Part shown: in pieces, positions 48,296 to 60,020 of the stretch
How positions within the stretch are numbered: the first letter of the stretch is position 1
How the letters are laid out: each line of letters begins with the position of its first letter
Source of the DNA: Allacma fusca
Taxonomy: Eukaryota > Arthropoda > Collembola > Symphypleona > Sminthuridae
Assembly (NCBI GenBank): GCA_947179485.1
Contig: OX359247.1
Coordinates: forward strand, 39,470,801 to 39,534,800
Length of the DNA stretch: 64,000 nt
Direction of reading: 5' to 3'
Made by a program: the position numbers and the translations under genes
The notes under the pieces: generated by a model
Seen by the model: only the letters and a program-made list of their open reading frames with translations
What the model was told of the DNA's origin: nothing
Database searches by the model: none

Positions 48296-49487
48296 CGACA
48301 TTTAATTATTTGATTTCCCAAGTTTCTAGCCAAATAGTTTTGAAATTTTTGCAGCCGTAGGTGTCTTGCACATCAAGCAAAGTTGGAATATTTTGTGGTT
48401 TTTGAATTCACAGGTTAGTTATTTCAGCGAACATTTTTCTTGAACGTCTTTTATTCCTAAAAACATTTAGAAAAGCTCCGATTGTTGCCAATTTGAAGAC
48501 GTTTCATTATTTTATTGCCTACCTGTGCCGTGACAAAAACCTGCGAGATCCGAATTTACTCCCTTTGTGCATCTTTCTTACTTTGTCTTATGAAACTAAA
48601 TCCTCACTCTTAACCTGTTTTCATCCTCAACAGACACATCTTGCCCTGGCCAAAATTCGTACAAAAGTAATACAGCTGATTATGCGCTCAGTACGTAAAA
48701 TAGCTTTTTTACCCGTTACTGCAGTTCACAATGCTATTTTTAAAAGCAATTCTTATGTGATTGCTGATTGGAGTTCATAGTAGTACAAATGTTACCCGGA
48801 GTAATATTTCCCACTAATACCTGCTTTACTGTTTGTCATTCATCCTGTAGATGTCGTTTGCATATCGTTGGAGCCAGTTATCTAATGTACATCTTACAAG
48901 TAAACATTTTTTGGTGCCCCCTCCAGATTTTCGAAATTCCACCAAAATTAGTTTGCTCATACCCTGAGTACAACTTGAAGTCATACCTGCCACCTGAAAA
49001 ATCCTTCGTAGTTTTTTTTAAAAATTTGGCGCGAAGTCCATTTGTCTTGAAATTAAAAACTGCAAAATTTATATTACATTTAACATGGGAAATTACAAGT
49101 TTCACGTACCCCGACCTTCAAAAAGTCGAATTTTTTTGTCAAACGGTTTTTCCTACCGTATTACTCTAATATTTTTGTACCAACAATATAATCAGCTAAA
49201 TACGTATATTAACGACATTAAGGTTAGGAACTGACCATTGTAGGGTTAACAGTAACTAATGCTGCAATTAGTTGGCGATTGTACATTTGAAACCAGACCC
49301 GAAAAACCGCTCGTTCAATTTTCAGCTAAAAATGAATATTTGAAATATTATTTTGAACTCATTTTATCAATTGAAAATTTTGGAACATACTTTCTTGCAT
49401 AATGTTTGCAACAGCTGTAACCCATTGTGTACAGGTCCACTGGGCATAACTTGCTTGAGCTTGGGGCTAACCGGGGTGATACTTATC
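48296..49487. other. Intergenic, no gene recognised
   Basis: Open frames of 95 and 133 codons (48493-48780 and 48768-49169) overlap, lack recognisable motifs and have no supporting splice structure. They may be remnants of a mobile element. Confidence 0.4.
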
Positions 49488-49488
49488 A

Positions 49489-49550
49489 CCAGGGGTGAAT
49501 TAATAAAATAATTTTTACCCTGGCCCTAACCCCCAAAATAGATTTTTTGG
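49489..49550. repeat. Outer inverted repeat arm, partner at 53047-53107
   Basis: TTTTTACCCTGGCCCTAACC and neighbouring bases here match the reverse complement of 53047-53107 over about 60 bases. This brackets the inverted-repeat elements between them and suggests an older, larger transposon into which later ones inserted. Confidence 0.7.
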
Positions 49551-49626
49551 CGTTTACGCATGGAATCTAAGGGCATTGGTTAATGTTTTTAGGGGCGAAG
49601 CGAAGCGAGAGTCCCTATTGCGAAGG

Positions 49627-49670
49627 TCTGGCTGTCTGGCTGTCTGGCTGTCTGCCTGTCTGGTGGTCTG
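49627..49670. repeat. CTGTCTGG microsatellite
   Basis: About five copies of the 8-mer CTGTCTGG with small variation. It follows a GGGCGAAGCGAAGCGAGAG block of unusual GC content for this window. Confidence 0.85.
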
Positions 49671-49837
49671 TAGAGGCTGTCTTGTCCGCACGATATCTGC
49701 AGAACCATTGCTACTACACATTACAAAATTTTTACCGGGACAGATCATGCAAATAGGAAGAACCCTATTGTTTTTGAAGGACATCGTGTCATCCGTTTGA
49801 CCCCGGAAAAATAAATGAGGTCACGTATAAACTCATG

Positions 49838-51631
49838 GTAATACATATGTGTGCACATTGGGGAGTACACCTAGTGCCATCTATTGAAGGATTGTTGTAA
49901 CATTGAAGTGACTGCTGTAACGAACACTAGAGGTCGGGAGTATACTTGTACATGGTGGTTTAAAATCGAATATGAAACGTAGTAATACATTGAAGGAAAC
50001 ACATGTATATACAATTTAATGCGCAATTATATACTTAAGCGTTTTAACGCGCACATTATTACAAACGAATGCACAATCGTTTTAAGTCAAAATGCTCAAC
50101 ATGTGGAAACGGTTCTATTGAATACGCAATTACACATGAACATATTCTAGTGACGATTTTATTTAACATTCATTTCTTTCTCGTCAAATGGTGCCTTGCT
50201 AATTGTGTTTGTTGCATGTAGTTTTAACTGCTTATGCAAATTTTAGCCTTACTTTCACAGTGGTGAGGATTATCGTCGATTTTACATGTCAAGGTGTTAT
50301 GTGGTTATTTTGTTGGGAAATATTAAACATTGATTTATTTTAGTGTTTTCCCGTATATTATGTGGACTGGTGAACCACAAAACGGTAACATATCAAATTT
50401 TTATAAACTAATTGTGGTAAAAGGCTGTAAACATTTACATTATATACCTGGCGCCTTTATTTCAAAATATCAGTATTTGAAATCAAGGAGCTAAATTTAA
50501 TGGAATGAAGGGTATATAACGGGCTTTTGTACGGGCATTTGTAACTCAAATGTTTTGGAATGGAATTTAATTGGGTATGGGGTATAAATGCTTATTTGCA
50601 TGCATGTCAGTTTAATGTGTTATATTTGATTTTTTTCTTTTGCCTCAGTTAACATCTTTGTCCAGTACTTATAAACGTGACCTGTACGGGGGGAAATTAA
50701 ATACACGTTTCCTTGTACACACCACATTACTGTCAATAACCCTTGTTGCAACTCCGCCGGCGCTTCGCCCCCTGGTGACTTTGCACGTAGTGCTGATCAC
50801 AGATGATTTTTTTACCTGTATCTTTTATCCTGGCCGGGCCAGGGTGGGCCACCCTCGAAATCCAGCCCTGCCTATCACGATACTTGGGATTTCCAAAAAA
50901 TGTTTACTTGTTAGCCACCATCTTACCAGTACATCTTATGCATGGCTATTTGTCGCTCGTCACATAGATGGCGTTCACTTGTTGTTGTAGACAGTTTTGT
51001 TGTTGAACCTAATTGCACATCTCCAAGCTGCACGGATTGTGTTGGTAAAATCCATTTTGTGCTACATGAAATAGTGTAGAAGCCTTTGCGTGCACAAGTT
51101 CCGAATATTAACCATTCCATTATATCGCTTCGCTCATGAAAAGCATTCGATACTCGCGACTCGCGATGCTGAATCATCTTTCACACAGTATCAATAGTAA
51201 GTCTAGCTCGACGAGTTCAGATCAGCGCTCCAGCTATCGAAAAAATCATCTGTGATCAGCACTACGTGCTAAGTCACCAGGGGGCGAAGCGCCGGCGGAA
51301 TGTGGCAACAAGGGTTATTAACAGTAATGTGGTGTGTACAAGGAAACGTGTATTTAATTTTCCCCCGTACTGGTCACATTTAAATGTACTGGGCAAAGAT
51401 GTAAACTGAGGCAAAATAAAAAATGGTTTATACATGTGCTTCCTTGCATGTAGTATTATATTCAGTACGCATATAGTAAATTGTGCAAAACGTATCATAT
51501 TCGATTTAAAACACCATGCACAAGTACTTCCGACCTCTACCGATCGTTAGAACACACAATTCAAGGTAAACAACAAATCCTGCAATAGATGGCGCAAGCT
51601 GTACTCCCCAATGTGAACACATATGTATTAC
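49838..51631. mobile_element. Large inverted-repeat DNA element
   Basis: Two pairs of arms are nested: 49838-49980 pairs with about 51483-51631, and 50643-50812 pairs with about 51247-51415. Outer words are GTAATACATATGTG and CACATTGGGGAGTACA. Inner words are GCGCTTCGCCCCCTGGTGAC and CTGATCACAGATGATTTTT, mirrored. The left arm is interrupted by roughly 600 extra bases (about 50010-50600), so another insertion or a deletion in the right arm followed. No transposase was found. Confidence 0.8.
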
Positions 51632-51640
51632 GATTACACC

Positions 51641-53758
51641 ACTAAACGCATAAAAGCTAAACGTATAACAGCTAAACGTATAAGCTCAATACGCATAATC
51701 AGCTAAACGTATAAGCTCAATACGCATAATCAGCTAAACGTATAAGGTATCTAAACGTATAATCATCTATACGTATAAGGTATCTAAACGCATAATCACC
51801 TATACGTATAGGGTATCTAAACGCATAAGATAGCAAAATGTATAATAATGTACATGTATATATTGACATTCGTTTGAATAAGGCTAGTATTTTAATTCAG
51901 GGATCAAAACAATATTTAGCGTTCTACACATTCCCTTGCAGCAGCATCGTCGTTAAAGGGATCAAATTGTCTATTATATATTAAACCCACGTCTACATGT
52001 AATTTAAATAAAAGGAGTATATACTAATATTTAATAATAACAGTCTAAGTACAGGAAATGTGAACAGGCAAGTCCTCTAACTCTCAGTCCACTCAGTCGT
52101 GTAGTATCCATGCGTTAGTCCCTATCATTCTCAGTCCTAGCAAATCTCAGTCAGTCCATTATGTATTTCGTATGCATTTAAGTCCAGAAGAGTACCACGT
52201 GTTGAGCATACACGTCTTCATGGACTCAATGTTTACAACTTTATTAATTCTCGAACTCACCATTTGCAATAATTTTTTTGCATTCAGTGTACTAGTAATT
52301 TGATAAATAATTATGGAAAGAACAAGTTTTAGCACATATTGGCTAAAATTCTAAATAATCGAAAAAATACTGGTCGAATAATAAAAAATTTCAAGATTTT
52401 CCGAAAATACCCGCAACTCAAATACTTTATCACGTTGTCAAACATTTCAGATCCTACAACCTTAATTTTGGACAAAATTTTCCCCTTACCACATTTCTTT
52501 TAATTTGGCTCCGGATAGAATTTTTTGTCTTTTTTGATTCATATTTTTGCTGGCGTCTCAAAATACAATACTATTACAGGGATCGTATAATGTATGTGCA
52601 AACTGTCATTGAAATTTTCTAGAACCAAGCGCCAAAATTAATTTTTTCAAACAGTTTTAGGATAATAACAAATATAATTTTGAATTCCCTTTGCAACACG
52701 TTTTTGACACCTGGTTTTGCAAATATAAAGCTCTGCAAAACACCTATTTTGATTGTAAGCTACAAGAATTAAGTTAATAATGATGATCTTAATTATTTAT
52801 TATCCTGCTTCAATGAGGTCATCGGAGCCAAAAATGTAACGCATGGTTTAATTTGTTTATATTCAATTTTACTAACTAAACTTTACAGCATTTCAGCGGA
52901 AATCCTACAAGATTTCCAGCAAACATGTTAATTTTGAGTTCTAGAAAAATTCAGGGGTGGATTTACGGGGTGGCCCACCCTGTAAAACATTTAGGGCCAG
53001 GGTAACAAAAATGTTGACTAAGGCCCTCAGATTACATACATGCAAATGCCCACAAATCCATTTTGGGGGTTAGGGCCAGGGTAAAAATTATTTTAATTAT
53101 CTACCCCTGGAACAATCCATACGTGTACCCTTTTTGTGGCTCAAATTACCCAAGCGTTGACGCAGTTCAATGACGTAAATTTTGGAAAAACTAGACAAGA
53201 TCGGTCCAAGAAAATCAAATATATTATAAGCCACTCCCGGAAATATAGTCAGGCAAATATCAGTAACTGGCGTAAATACTGATTTTTACGGGGTCATCAA
53301 CGGCTCCTGATAAACAGTGGGATTCAAACTATTTGCGTGGGTTTTACCTGTACGCATTGCCTGTACGTAGACTATTTTCGTTTTATTGAAATTACATGTA
53401 GACGTTGGTTGAATATGCATGAGACAATTTGGTCTCTTTAGCGACGATGATTAAATGTACATGTAAATGCTTTTAAATAGATACCTTATACGTTTGGCCG
53501 ATTATACCTTTTTAAAGCCTATACGTTTAGACGATTATACCTTTTTAAAGCCTATACGTTTAGACGATTATACCTTTTTAAAGCCTATACGTTTAGACGA
53601 TTATATGTTTAGATACCTTATACGTATAGATGATTATGCGTTTAGATACCTTATACGTATAGATGATTATGCGTTTAGATACCTTATACGTTTAGCTGAT
53701 TATGCGTATAACTCTATGCGTTTAGCTGTTATACGTTTAGCTCTTTATGCGTTTAGCT
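51641..53758. mobile_element. Foldback-type element with tandem-repeat inverted arms
   Basis: The left arm (51641-51845) is an array of CTAAACGYATAA-type words joined by short spacers (AGCT, AGGTAT, AATCATCTATACG). The right arm (53480-53758) is the reverse complement array, ending GCGTTTAGCTAG. The order of variant units mirrors across the element (CAGCTAAACG first, AGGTATCTAAACG inside). This resembles foldback elements such as FB/Galileo in architecture only. The roughly 1.6-kb middle has no recognised gene. It abuts the previous inverted-repeat element. Confidence 0.8.
53047..53107. repeat. Outer inverted repeat arm, partner at 49489-49550
   Basis: Contains GGGGGTTAGGGCCAGGGTAA followed by AAATTATT, the mirror of the left arm. 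It lies inside the foldback element's middle, so the nesting order of elements here is complex. Confidence 0.7.
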
Positions 53759-54009
53759 AGGATACCCAAATGACAGCTATCTCCAAAACTATTGAATGTA
53801 TTTTAATAAAATGTTTTGTGAAAATTGCTTATGTAAATCGTAATGGTTATTGCCTATGTGGTTGAAATCGGCCTGATTGTTTTTTCGAAAAAAAATCTGA
53901 AACGAAAAAAAACTCAAAATTCCTCATACTTTGACGGCGGTAGCTGACGCCACTCTACACGAAGCTTCAAATTAACACGTAGCGATGAATTTTAGGATGG
54001 CGTTGGAAA

Positions 54010-54077
54010 ACAGCCAAATTACTGTAGATAGTGTACTCTAGCAGGAAGAATGTTGTCAGAGCTATTTGTTTGTCCAT
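54010..54077 (-). pseudogene. Truncated exon 1 copy of the 39.5-41.1 kb gene
   Basis: On the minus strand the sequence from 54077 reads MDKQIALTTFFLLEYTIYSN, matching the signal peptide of the gene that starts at 41145 (MYKQTVLTTFFLLGYNIYSN). Similarity stops abruptly near 54010, and the other five exons are absent. It marks the left breakpoint of the duplicated block. Confidence 0.88.
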
Positions 54078-54558
54078 CTTCAGGTCCGTATGTGAATGAC
54101 TAAAAGTCAAGTGTTCACATTAAAGGGTCTTCTTTGACAGCTATTTCTAGCTAATTGTATTTCAGCTTCTTCTATATCTATATAAATTTGGTTGTAGCGA
54201 TTCAGATTACATTACACAACTAATGCATTTTAAAGTGTACTTATTAATCTACTACTTCAGTGTAAATGTTCTAACCTTTCTTTATCGAAGGTTCTATTGC
54301 AAGATGTATTTGAGATCAATATAGCTGTCAATAGTGCCGGTTCTTGTGAGTGGAACGTATGTATGCTTATGATTGTGGGAATATTTTGTAATTTATTATG
54401 CAATTTTAGTTGTATAGAAATGTTTTTAGAAATGTAAACATACTTGGTGTATTCACACCCAAACGTGTATAAAATTTTCAGCAGAAGGTTGTGAAATGTT
54501 TTTAATGGAAATACTCCATTTAATCCCGTGTGTGCGGATGAATGTAAGTACTGCAAAG

Positions 54559-55535
54559 CAGAGCTTCCTTCGGGTTTCCGAAATCCCGAAGTTCCGTGTT
54601 CAGAAACGGAACGGAACAATTTCGGAACATTCTTTTTGGTTCCGTCATTGAATCGGGACAAAACCGGAACATGAGCACTTGTACCGGTAATATTGGGAAC
54701 GGGACGGTTCAGGGCATCGGTACGAAAAATGTCCCATATAATTTATGTCATCGGAAAGCGGAATTGTTCTGTTCCGTTCCGAACCGATCCCGGTACAATT
54801 TCTGAAGTGTCGCGCCATCATTCAACTAGAATGGAAACATTTCTTATCGCTCTGGCTTGTAAGCAGTTTTTTGCCAAAATAACGAAATTGGATGAACACA
54901 GTTAGATTTAATTTACGCAAATGCTTATATGTAATTCGAGTATCGTTTTCCATGAAAATCAACAGTATAACTAATTTTGTTTAATAAACATGGGCGATTT
55001 TTCTCGAAATGAAAATTCTGAAATCGAAATTATTAGCAGCAATGAAGCAAGCTTGCAGGAAATTAACACTGTTAGGCCATTGAAGTCCACACGCTACAAA
55101 TATTTATCGCTAAAAAATAATTAATAATAATTATATAATACTGCACAGTAGTTCTTTTTATATGGCATAATTATTATTAAATATTATTTTATATAATTAA
55201 ATAATAACATTCCCTAGCATCCAATCTATTAAAAGTATATCATGTACATATATTAAGTTGCCAGTAATTTGTACACGCATTTCACTTATATGTTGTGAAC
55301 AATTCCGGGATATTTCGGAACGGAACGGGTTCGGAACGGAAAAACTAGTATAATACGGAACGGAACACAACCTGTAACGGAAAAAATACTTTACTCCTTT
55401 GTTCCGAACGGTGTCAGTTCAAATGTTCCGATGTCCCGACAGCCGGAACGGAACCGGGAACAATATTATTTGTAGGTTTCGGAACGGAACGGAATTTCCT
55501 ACGGAACAAAAATGTTGAACACATTGGAAGCTCTA
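54559..55535. mobile_element. hAT-like non-autonomous element with GGAACGGAAC repeats
   Basis: 977 bp between perfect 8-bp target duplications CTGCAAAG (54551-54558 and 55536-55543). The ends are CAGAGCTTCC and, mirrored, TAGAGCTTCC. Both subterminal regions are crowded with CGGAAC/GTTCCG words in direct and inverted orientation (54590-54800 and 55300-55510), around an AT-rich core. No transposase. The insertion interrupts copy B but not copy A of the duplicated block. Confidence 0.88.
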
Positions 55536-56261
55536 CTGCAAAGGAATAATAACTATAATGACTCAAAGTTGCTCCTTACAATGAGAAATACAGCTTTCTT
55601 CAGAGGAAATAACGCACAATAATTGGCTTGCATTAATAACGAAAATAGTACTATAGGAAGGCTGAAGTGCACCACAATGTCTGAATACATTTAATAAAGA
55701 GGAACTTATATAGCTATAAAACACCGTAATATTAATAAGACCTAGAAACAATCTATCGTTATTAATTCAACCTTTAAATATGAGGAAAAACATTCCTGAG
55801 AATCTTAGTGGGGATCGACTGTATTTTTAGGTTAAGGAGTCTCAAAACCCAAAAGGAGTCTGATCATCCATTGTGTTGCAATGTCATCTACAGAGACAGC
55901 CGGACAGAAAACGAGCTGTAACTTCTTTTTTATGTATGGCATCTTATGAATGTTTTCCCCATAAACTACACTTATGGAAAATGTTTTTGTAGCTCTTGCA
56001 AGAATTTTAAGAGTGCTGACATTCATGCTGAACATGACAAAGTGTTACTTGAATAAAGTGTTAAAACACTCCCTGAAAATTAGCTCAACTTTAGTAATTC
56101 AAGTATTTATTATAAAACAGAAGGTGAATTTAGATGTTAAAATACCCAAGTGTCATATATTTAGTTACTCAAATTTTGAAAGAATTTATGAATCACAGAC
56201 ATTTAATTTATTATGAATAATTACTTGCTTTGACTAGCAAAAATCAGTAAAGGGTTACTCT

Positions 56262-58385
56262 TTAGCCAAAGACCTGAATAGGTTTGAAATCTGAACTGCC
56301 TCCATACCAAGGGGGGATTGCATTTGAAGGCAGCAACTTTTGAAGTGCCGCCATCCATTTGGCCTTGTCTGACTTAAAGAATTCTATTTTCTGGAAAGAA
56401 TCGCCTAGGGCTGGCTGAACCGTATCAAATAGCCCTTTGGTCACCTGGTTTGCTGTAAATAAAATTTTTGAATACTTGTATCTATAAATCTGCAATTCAT
56501 AATAAGCAATTCTTTAGCTTAATAAATAATATAGGAACAGGTAAAATAAATATATACAATATTTTAACTGGCTCTAGCAGAGCTTTAATCCCTTTTGGGA
56601 TGTCAAAAACGTAATAGAAAACATAATGATTAACTGTAATCAATTACTGTTGATCATGACAGAGTGTCCCAGCCCAAGATCCAGGAAATCGTGGTAAGTC
56701 TGCAGCAAATTGAGGGCGAAGTTAACCGCTGAAAAACATTATTACTATTAATTCCTTTTAGTCTTAAATCTAATAAAGGTGGGAATTTTGTTTTTACATG
56801 ACACAGGTTTGCTGAGGGGTTATTGGCAATGTAGTCTTTAAAATATGGCACCAAAATTTGCATTGAATAAGTTCTACTTTTCTTAACCGTATGCAGTTCG
56901 TTTATGTATGTACATGTGGCATTCTCCATATTTGGAAATAACTTTAGTTACATATCGTTTTACAATTTTCAAGTAAAGATATTTTCTCACCCCAAATGTT
57001 GCAACTAGTTTAATGTCAGTTCTTGAATGAATTGCACTTACTTGGAATATGAAGGGACTGTGCGATTTGGAATCCCTCCCAGTCAAGTATACCGAAGACT
57101 TCTCGGACTTCTTTTGTTGGAGTGTCTTTAGCTAGCATGCTACAAAATTAATTATTGTATTTTATTAAAAATCGCATTGATATCGGAGCATTTTCGCAGA
57201 GGCAATGATAGATCTCTAAATTTATAGAAATATTTAATGTGCGTGCTTAAATTAATGATTTCGGTGTTATTTTGGAAACTTTAAAAAATATTTTCTAGTA
57301 TTTTTGAGATATATGACCTTGGTATTGTCGAGTGACAAGTGACTGCAAAAGATTTGTTTACCTTTCACCCATTCTTAAAACTGCTTGGAATAAATACTGC
57401 GTCACGTTATTAGCCGCTTCCGGACCTTTTCGAATTTGTCCAGGCAAATCAAATTTCCCCACCTCGCCGATCCAAACTTACATTAATATTTTGGAATAAA
57501 ATGTTATTGTTTATTTTATGTCAGAATAAAATTAGAAGATGAATTTTTATTTTCAAAAGAAATACCTGGTCTATCGTAACGATCGTAGCCTGCCTGATAA
57601 TACGGAAACTTTTCTTGCAGCTCTCGTGGTGCTTTCCAGTGATACAACTGATTTACAAAGCTTATTGAATCCTGAAAGAACATTTACAATCACTTTAATT
57701 ATAGGAATTCAAGAACTGTTTAAAAACACAATTTTTATAAATAAATAATTTAATTTGTAGAAATAAATTAAGTAACACTGTCCTTGCCATTTTTTATACA
57801 CCCACATTACATTTGCAAGCCAGTAATGAACTACTTATTAAATATCCAAGCAAGACTTCAAGGCATTCAAAATAAAAGCAGAGAATGTATATCGTCGCTG
57901 AAGAGGCAAAATGGACTAAATGCTGTAAAAAAGCATGCGTGCGTATATTTTTGATATGTGGCCCCTTTTTGTAAAACATCTGCCCCTAACAATCAGATGA
58001 GCTGATTCTTATTTGCATATTAGTTATTTGCTAATGTTATTTTTCTCATTAAAATAGTATGTCACAATGTACAAAATTGTATATTAACATCTGCTTTCTT
58101 TTGCTTATTAAATGGCTGCTCTTACATACATATATAAACAGTGTACTGTAAAGGGCTTACCTCCAAGGTGTAATTCTTGAATGCTTTTGAACGGCTTATG
58201 TAGCTATGGGCTTTGGCATAAAGTGCCATTGGCGGTTCCTTGGCATCGCCAGTGCTGATTTCTGGATTTACTAAAATACGATCAGAGGTGCCCTGCTGCC
58301 CCGAAACTATGTCTAATAGGATTAATAACGGGAAAATAGAAACCAGAACCATTTTAAAGGCCGAAGATTCCAGCAATCGTAACAA
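56262..58385 (-). CDS. Secreted SEC14-like (CRAL-TRIO) protein, duplicate of the 42-kb gene, 6 exons
   Basis: Exons 58161-58385, 57566-57671, 57362-57476, 57042-57139, 56648-56728 and 56262-56452. All exon lengths, phases (0-1-2-1-1) and GT..AG sites match the 42-kb gene, so it is intact (260 aa from the ATG at 58352, or 271 aa from 58385). Signal peptide MVLVSIFPLLILLDIVSG; sequon KNYTLE. Exon 2 has FPYYQAGYDRYDRP, exon 3 VWIGEVGKFDLPGQIRKGPEA, exon 4 EVFGILDWEGFQIAQSLHIP, exon 6 QPALGDSFQKIEFFKSDKAKW then IPPWYGG. Intron 1 is 489 bases against 85 in the sister, owing to an insertion carrying a foldback-family end. A poly(A) signal (minus AATAAA) lies at 56207-56212. Ligand unknown. Confidence 0.92.
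57780..58130. mobile_element. Insertion in intron 1, foldback-family fragment
   Basis: Sequence absent from the corresponding intron of the 42-kb gene. It contains TATCGTCGCTGAAGAGGCAA followed by AATGGACTA (about 57890), nearly the end sequence of the 25966-26822 element. Only one end is recognisable, so it is a fragment or solo arm. Confidence 0.6.
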
Positions 58386-59164
58386 GAGATGCGTCTAGTC
58401 TTAGTGCTGAGTCCTAACTGAGAATTCTTCTGAAAATTTGACCTTTTCTTATACCTTCCTGGAACTAGTTTTAATCCCCATTTTATATATACGATAGTTT
58501 TTTGAAACTCTCGACAAATTTTCAAAAGATACATAATGCTTCTTCGGTTATGAGATTTATGTTTACGGGCAAAAGCGAAAATTATCTAGTAATAAAAAGT
58601 AATAGAGTGAACGATTCGTACTTACTCAATGCGCTTCCGTTTTACTCAGAAAAAAAGATACTTTTTACCCACGGATTGTGACATGTATTTTCCAGCTTCT
58701 GAGGTAATCGTTTTGGTCGAAGTTATAAATCTATGTGCAAACAATCCAGTTATTTTTTTATGGAGGTAACATTCAAACTTTTCACGCAATAAAATGTTGC
58801 ATTCAAAGTTATTACGCACATTCAATCTCAGTTCTGGGGTAATAGTTTTGGAGGAAGTTATAAATCTATTGAAAAACAACTCAGCTATTTTTTGAATTTA
58901 TTGTAAGTGAAATTCAAAGTTTTTCGCACGCACTTAAATCTTACATGCAAAGTCAATCTCGTCTGAGAACATACATTTTTCTTCTCATGCCGAATTGGAG
59001 CTGGTAATGCCAAAGTATTGAGAGTAAAAAGGATCGAAAGTCAGGGAAATTAATGAAGCCACAAATTTCCCATATTTGAATCGATGATGAAACAACTAAC
59101 CACAAACAATCAAATGCATAAACTAAATTGTTTCTTCCTTTGGAATTTCAGGTGTCACTGTACC

Positions 59165-59832
59165 TAGTGCTGTAATATTGTACTCGTTTAGTTTGTACTT
59201 TTGTATTGTTTTTGTTTTTCGTACAAAACAAAGCAAACAATATCCGTTTTCGAGGTACAAAACTAAAACAAAAACAAAACTGGAGTTGAAAAAAAACAAT
59301 ACAATCCAAATTGTATTGTTTCAAGGTTCTAGAAGACGCTAGAAATCTGCTAAAATGATTACTGTAATAGAGTTCTAGAGTACATAGGGATTGAATTGTG
59401 TAGTTGGAATCGTGAAAAAACACGTTAAATCATAAAAACTGCACATTGACTAAATATCGGTGAATTTTCCTAACATCGCCCATATAAAATATGTACGTAC
59501 ATATATTGAGCCTGTTGACGATCATTCTGGTGTCATGTGACTTATATGGGAAATTAGTCAATGGCTGGTTTTTGTCGTTTCACATAATTCTTAAACGACT
59601 AAAATTGCACAAATCAATTCCTACGTGCTCTGGAACTCAGATACAACTATCACTTTAGCAAATTTCTAGCGTCTTCTAGAACCTTAGAACAATACAATCA
59701 GGACTGTACAAAAACAAAAGCAAACTGATAGAAATACTAAACAAAACAAAACTCGGAGTACAAAACAATGTCCTACTTTTGTACTTTTCGTCGAAGTACA
59801 AAACAAATACAAAAGTACAAATTATAGCACTA
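59165..59832. mobile_element. hAT-like non-autonomous element with GTACAAAAC repeats
   Basis: 668 bp. The left end TAGTGCTGTAAT and mirrored right end TAGTGCTATAAT are flanked by ACTGTACC (59157-59164) and ACTGCACC (59833-59840), 7 of 8 identical. Subterminal regions are filled with GTACAAAA/TTTTGTAC words. An inner inverted pair (TTCTAGAAGACGCTAGAAAT near 59323 and its mirror near 59660) shows the whole element is a long imperfect palindrome. No coding capacity. Confidence 0.82.
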
Positions 59833-60020
59833 ACTGCACCTGTTCCTTCATTTCGTGCGTAGTTGTAATAACACTTAAGTGGCTCCATTAAGGATTAAGG
59901 TCTCCCAAGTTGTTTTTTGCTAGAAAGAAATTGTACAAGGAAGTGAATTCTTAGAATAGAATTTCTGAATAGAATGTTATTTCATTTGTCAACAGTAGTA
60001 ATTACAAATTAAATCCCTCA

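Noticed and set aside
50640-50990. 116-codon frame
   Set aside because: Lies in the arm and middle of an inverted-repeat element; the mirrored arm gives a similar minus-strand frame (51274-51498), so it is a by-product of the repeat.
53467-53760. 97-codon frame encoding (I/L)RLDDYTFLKP repeats
   Set aside because: It is the right arm of the foldback element; periodic translation of a tandem repeat, not a repeat protein.
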